Shown: piece by piece, positions 58,985 through 64,000 of the stretch
Position numbering within the stretch: the first letter of the stretch is position 1
How the letters are laid out: the number at the start of each line of letters is the position of its first letter
Notes under the pieces: model-generated
Databases searched by the model: none
What the model saw: only the letters and a program-made list of their open reading frames with translations
What the model was told of the DNA's origin: nothing
Program-made: the position numbers and the translations under genes
Assembly (NCBI RefSeq): GCF_947172395.1
Contig: NC_069100.1
Span: 3,105,001-3,169,000 of the forward strand
DNA length: 64,000 bases
From: Bicyclus anynana
Lineage: Eukaryota; Arthropoda; Insecta; Lepidoptera; Nymphalidae
Direction: 5' to 3'

Positions 58985-59310
58985 TTGTATTTCAACCATT
59001 GACCTCTTATAATAAAAGGACGCACAATCATGTACAAAATTTCACTTAAAAACTGGCCAATTTTGCTTTGACAGTTTTAGAATTATTGGTAAAGAAAATT
59101 ATTCCTAAAGGCCTTTAAATATAGTCCAATATTCAATAAAATCTCAAATTCAGAGCAAATTCAACCTTAAGGTTTAAGTTTAAGGATGAATTTGCAAATG
59201 CGACTACTTGAATAGAGTGCCAAGAAGTTGTGTTAGGCACTCATTGAGTGGGGACGTTTTTTGATCGCTGATTGTGCATCTACTTTTTAATAGGAGATCG
59301 ATGATTCCAA
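58985..59310 (-). repeat. Dispersed repeat, inverted copy of 15065-15400
   Basis: See 15065-15400; identity is high over the AATATTCAATAAAATCTC and GGCACTCATTGAGTGGGG parts. Confidence 0.8.
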
Positions 59311-60076
59311 CGCTTTTCACTTACTAAAGTCGTCAAAATTAAAAATCGATAAATTAATAGAAAATCACTAATTTATATTTCCATACTAATTTGAACTAAC
59401 TAGCTTGGTCTATCGAAATTGACTGACTATAATAAGTACAATGATATTTTGCTAAGATTTTTAACGTTAAATAAAAACTTCCAAAAATAACAATAACTTT
59501 TTTTTTTTTTTTTTAAATTAAATATCCTGAATTTGTTATTACTTACATGTTAGGATACAAAAATAAAAATAGATTTAGAAAAATTTAGAAGAATAGTTGT
59601 TAATTAAAATTATTGAATTTGTAGTTGTATTTTGTTTTTCCTTTTTTTTTTAGTTATAGTATAAGGAATGGCACCGAAAAATGCGATCTATGACTATAGA
59701 CAACAAAATTAAAAAAAAAATTCAAATGTGGTAGTAAAACATAGTTAAATCTTGTTGTCTCCTTTTATTTGATATTATAAAAGAGTGACAGCTACAATAC
59801 TTTTATAATATTATATTGTGTGTTCAATAATTTAAAACCGAAAATCGACGCACAGAAATTATTATTAAAGTTACATTAGTTACTATAATTGTGTAGGTAT
59901 TTGTTAGTAGCTATAGATGTTTTTTGTATTCATCTCGCGTATGTTTGAGTTTTGATTGTGATTTTGTTGTGAAATAAACGTATTGTACAAGATGATGTTT
60001 GATTTTAATATAGTCAACCTAAGATTTAGTTACTGAATGCCTAAAAAAAGTTAGGCACAATGAAGTAAAAAAAAAA

Positions 60077-60325
60077 GTGTGTGTCAGCTCAGATGCACGA
60101 TTCAGATAGAATGTCTAAATAGGTGTATGTTGCACAGTATACACTATGTACGCTACGTGCACATGCGTGCACGATGTTGACGGCAGCGCACGGTGAAAGG
60201 TGCGCAGAATAGGTTGCGCACAAAAACGCAACGCTGTCAATTGTTCATCGAATTTTACTGCCCATATTTTTTTCATACCGGGGGCTATATATGAAGAATC
60301 GATTCATACGGAGTAAACTCCAATA
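60077..60325. repeat. Dispersed repeat, related to 25066-25180
   Basis: Starts GTGTGTGTCAGCTCAG, has GTCTAAATAGGTGTATGTTGC and a GC-rich middle (GTGCACATGCGTGCACG), ends GGAGTAAACTCC (also present at 25100-25110). Confidence 0.6.
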
Positions 60326-61132
60326 AAAGTAAAAAATCCCATGTCATGATACAATTTTATTAAAAACAATACAATATAACCCATTTGCAACAACAACGCA
60401 ATAAGTACCACTATGATTACACAAATAATATCCCTGATGTACTTGTCCTAGCATAAACAACAAAAAATGACTTAAAAAAAGTAACAAAATACCTCCTAAG
60501 ATTAGAGGAAAAAGATAGACGAAATCATAAGGTGCCAACTAGGAAATTAAAATTCCATGATGTCGACTTTCAAAGAAAAACCAAAAATCTTGAATATTTT
60601 ATACATACACAATTTTATTTTATTTTATAATATTACCAGTTTCTCACAAATTAGCTAATCAAAACTATTGAAGGTACAATTTACAATGGTAAGGGTTGGT
60701 TGTAATAAAAACGAAAGCTGAATGTCTATAGATGCCAATTTCATAGCCTTCATGTGTAAAATGTGTAATTATCTTTTTCCTTTAATCTGTGATGTAACAC
60801 TAATAAATATTCGATTTATGGCAGTAAGAGAAAATAAGTAGGTAATAAAAACATTCCTAAATTTAACATTGTCTTTTTCAAATACTCCCACCAAACAAAT
60901 CACCTGTACAAACAACCTTTACGAGTTTTTGAATACTCCATTTAATGCATGAAATTAAGCTGCAAAGATAATAACGCATGACGTCACTTTTGAAAATTAT
61001 TTGTAGAACTTTAGAAAATAATATTTTATTCAATAACAATTTATTTACATGTATTCGAAGCTTTAAAAAATTCTCATATGAAAATACTTTGCACCATATT
61101 TAATATATTATTATAAAATATCTAACTACCCG

Positions 61133-64000
61133 TCAAGAACTCTTATTTACAACTGAGCTTCTTATGAAGTCCTGTGTAACTTTCATGACCTCTAAGGCAC
61201 CTTTAGATATCAACTCGTTCGCTAAATCGCGCCCCAAGTTGTCGCATTTTATTATAACATCTATTGGAATATTAGGATTTTCTGTCAAACCACAGAAAGT
61301 TCTAGACTTTTTATCTAATTCTATAGTCTTTGGACTACTCAAATTATCAACTTTTTGTATACTATTGTCGGTTTCGTCAGTTTTCTCGTCGAGTTTAGAG
61401 TTTTCGTCACTTTCTTCGTCGCCAACTTTAATTTTTTTGTTACTACCCTCATCTGTTGGACTGAGTTTGTGTTTGTGCGTTTGTTTTATTTGGGCAAACG
61501 TTTGCGCCATTGTGTGGTCGACTTTGGTGAGACCGTCGAGACTCCAGACTCCGCCTGTGATTGTTAGCTGGAAGTTTGCGGCTAATGGAGATAGTTTGGT
61601 CGACACGCCCACTGGCGCACTGCATCCACCACCTACAAGCATGAGTACAAACACCATGATTTTATAGTTGAAATACATATATTACAAAAAAACTATTTTA
61701 AACATTTAATACTATACTGAATTTTATATACTCGCAATCTTAGTGAAAAGTAGAGACACGCGGGAAATCCATTATACCTAGGTTTCTATTTAGCGCCCTC
61801 GCCTTACAGCTCGTCTCTAAAAATATCTTGTGTACCTTTTTAGCCCCTTGTATAACAATCTACTATTCAGTCCCTGACAAGTTGAAAACAGACGAATATA
61901 AGTATGTAGAAGTTTATTTTCGGGTATACGTATATTAAGGTTTGATCATAGATATGTACCTACCTGTTGCATGTTTCTTGTTTGAAATTACCAAATAATT
62001 AAGAAAATTTGGATCAATTAATATGAAGTAAACTTGGTCACAAATATCAAATTCATATACAGGTTGCTAGGGAGTATTTCCCTTAACTCTGGGGTTATAT
62101 TCTCTACCGAAAATTAATTAAAAATGTTCAAAGAATTCTAAATTGTAAAATTAATATTTTCCGGAGTAAATAATATTTATTTTGTAAATAAGACCTTAAA
62201 ATGTGATGTGATGTGATGACCTAAAAACCTTATAATTATAATGTAACCAAACTTTAAAATTTTAAAAAGCAAGGATAAGTAAAGGCGTGTGTTACATGGA
62301 TAGTTGAAATTATTTAAGTTACTTTGTATGAAAACATAAAAGAAAAAACACTTTTTAGTTAAAAAAAATATCAGTTATGCAGTTCGGCTCCTATAAGTGG
62401 ACTCGTCAACACCAAAATTAAGATTTTAATTTTTAATTGTTCGAACATTAGATTTTTTATTAAAGATAAGCTTTGTAGGTTAAATAAATTGTATGTCAAA
62501 TATTAAATATTGTTTCACCTAGAGTCTTAAGGAAGCTCCGTTCAGCCAATATCCTGCAGTACGTCTCCGGGTGGTTGAAGGGTGCCAACATGTCCAGCAC
62601 TTGTTGGTTATCGGCCCGACACTCCACCGCCAGCGCGCCCTGACCAACGGCGTACATCATCTCTGAACATGACAGTATCTGTAAACGGGTACTTTTTATA
62701 ATAAATCATGTCATATTATGTCATGTCACCACTGATCTCAATGAAATGTATTTTATCTAATTTCGTGTCATGATATTCCAATAGGGATGATGACCGTTTT
62801 TTTTAATTATATATGCTAATAGTAAAGCAATTTTGTAAAAGTAACAGGATATCTGCGATCATTACTTTCAGAGCTACATGGATTTAAAGGGACAGATTTG
62901 AGGCGCTGTTACGGATCCCTGAAAAACGCCCCACACAAAATGGTACGAATTAATGACGTCGTAGGTACATAATGATCGTTAGATTTGTATGGGCGTTCAA
63001 ACAAAATTACTAATATCTTTGTTATTTATGCGTTTATGTTTATAGTTCACATATTAGTTCACATTTAATGTAAGGAAGCTAAAACTGTATGAATTTTCTT
63101 CTAATTACGATAAAAAAAACTTAATAGATTTTGAAATTTTATAATCTTATTGCAAATATCCAGACAATCTTTGCTTTTTATGTATAAATTAATTAACATT
63201 GACCTTATTTACCCGAATGTGTAATAACAATCAATATATTCAAACCTAGTTATTTAAAAAAAAAATCTTTTTACTATTACTATTTCAACGGCCTCCGTGG
63301 CGCAGTGGTATGTGCGATTTACAAGACGGAGGTCCTGAGTTCGAACCCCGGCTGGGCCGATTGAGGTTTTCTTAATTGGTCCAGGTCTTTGTCAGGTGGG
63401 AGGCTTTGGCCGTGGCTAGTTACCACCCTACCGACAAAGATGTACCGCCAAGCGATTTAGCGTTCCGGTACGATGTCGTGTAGAAACCGATAGGGTGTGG
63501 ATTCTTATCCTCCTCCTTAGCCCGCTTCCATCTTAGATTGCATCATCACTTACCATCAAGTGAGATTGTAATCAAGGGCTAACTTGTAAAAAAAAAACTA
63601 TAACCTATTGCCAAGTTAGAGCTCTGGGTCGTTTTTACAGCTCTGGGACCTGGGTTCTTGATTTTAAGAATGTTTTGTTTATGTTTCTAATTGACTTCAA
63701 AAAAAGGAGGAGATTCGCAGTTCGACGCGTATATTTTTTATATTTATTACCTCATAACTTCGTCATATATTTTTGATTGGTCCCTGAAAAACGTCTTTGA
63801 AGTCGGTTGCATTTAAAGACACCTATTATTAAAATGTAAAGTCATATCCCCCCCCCCCCCCCCCTCCCTTTGCGTTCCCTATGTAACAGATAAATATGAT
63901 TTACCCGAGAGACTCGATGCGCCCAGCCCATCCTCTGCAGGCCGGCGTGAGCCAGCAGCAAGGCGCTGTACTCGCCGGAGGGCGCGTCCAACTTGCGCAG
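61133..64000 (-). CDS. Hydroxymethylbilane synthase (porphobilinogen deaminase), 3' part
   Basis: Third enzyme of haem synthesis; joins four porphobilinogens on a dipyrromethane cofactor. Three exons visible on the minus strand: 64000-63905 (cut by the window end), 62678-62519 and 61632-61133, in one open frame. They code LRKLDAPSGEYSALLLAHAG, LQRMGWAHRV, then MYAVGQGALAVECRA, AERSFLK, and LGGGCSAPVGVS, where the Cys is the one that carries the cofactor. After LTITGGVWSLDG comes a Lys/Asp/Glu-rich stretch of about 60 residues that is longer than in human, then the usual end (LGRDLANELISKGA). Earlier exons lie beyond the window. Poly(A) signal near 61027. Confidence 0.93.
62780..63260 (+). repeat. 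Dispersed repeat, unbroken copy
   Basis: In an intron of hydroxymethylbilane synthase. It is the uninterrupted form of the repeat split at 46700-48440. Confidence 0.82.
63290..63596 (+). mobile_element. SINE family 1, full length
   Basis: Best-kept head: GGCCTCCGTGGCGCAGTGGT (box A) and GGTCCTGAGTTCGAACCCC (box B), body and 3' end as at 40331. Confidence 0.92.
63688..63815 (+). mobile_element. Short relative of the AACCGACTTC element
   Basis: GACTTCAAAAAAAGGAGGAG at the left, GAAGTCGGTTGCA at the right, about 125 bp, without minisatellite or foldback. A poly(C) run of about 19 follows at 63848-63864. Confidence 0.6.

Larger units (their letters stand above)
57960..61132. other. Spacer downstream of Tom20
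   Basis: No gene supported. Holds a LINE 3'-end fragment (58155-58340), the repeat at 58985-59310 and the repeat at 60077-60325; otherwise AT-rich. A poly(A) signal for the minus-strand gene at 61133 lies at about 61027. Confidence 0.45.

Noticed and set aside
61164..61667. Plus-strand 167-aa ORF
   Set aside because: Shadow of the last exon of hydroxymethylbilane synthase.

Overview
The window is nuclear DNA of an insect, almost certainly a moth or butterfly (Lepidoptera). Its genes are intron-containing housekeeping genes of insect type. The spaces between and inside them are filled with repeats typical of Lepidoptera: RTE-like non-LTR retrotransposon tails ending in (ATC)n or (ATT)n, at least three tRNA-derived SINE families, Helitrons ending in CTAG next to a GTCCGC hairpin, foldback MITEs and one DIRS-type tyrosine-recombinase retrotransposon. 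All identifications were made by reading the sequence; no database search was run.

Layout. 1370-14929 (+): complete 15-exon delta-COP gene (503 aa), whose exon 9 is followed by five decayed tandem copies of itself. About 17.0-18.9 kb (+): a secreted serine-protease homologue that has lost its catalytic His and Ser. 19432-22261 (-): UPF0488/C8orf33-like gene (217 aa). 24.2-25.7 kb (+): a small membrane protein ORF and Tim10, arranged as a possible two-gene transcript. 26115-30976 (+): a decayed DIRS-like element with inverted terminal repeats and an internal complementary region. 32740-34429 (-): three ORFs packed as in an operon (small membrane protein, NDUFAF8-like twin CX9C protein, PIG-M). 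34959-35146 (-): last exon of a CMC4-like twin CX9C protein whose end lies in a Helitron. 35.2-51.9 kb: a long, mostly gene-free, repeat-rich stretch. 51909-53381 (-): intronless VPS26 with an unusual C-terminal AEKP-rich tail. 54225-57959 (+): Tom20 in four exons, divergent from VPS26. 61133 to the window end (-): the 3' exons of hydroxymethylbilane synthase (haem synthesis).

Five loci (Tim10, Tom20, the NDUFAF8-like and CMC4-like genes, and two unnamed single-membrane-segment ORFs next to them) encode small proteins of known or likely mitochondrial location. Delta-COP and VPS26 act in vesicle coats, PIG-M in GPI-anchor synthesis in the ER. Whether this grouping is more than chance cannot be told from one window.

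Most notable are the overlapping or 2-nt-spaced ORFs of the PIG-M cluster, the DIRS element with a readable three-base circle junction, the exon 9 array in delta-COP, transposons sitting on splice sites or supplying a stop and poly(A) signal, and a composite repeat seen twice with its insertion sites readable.
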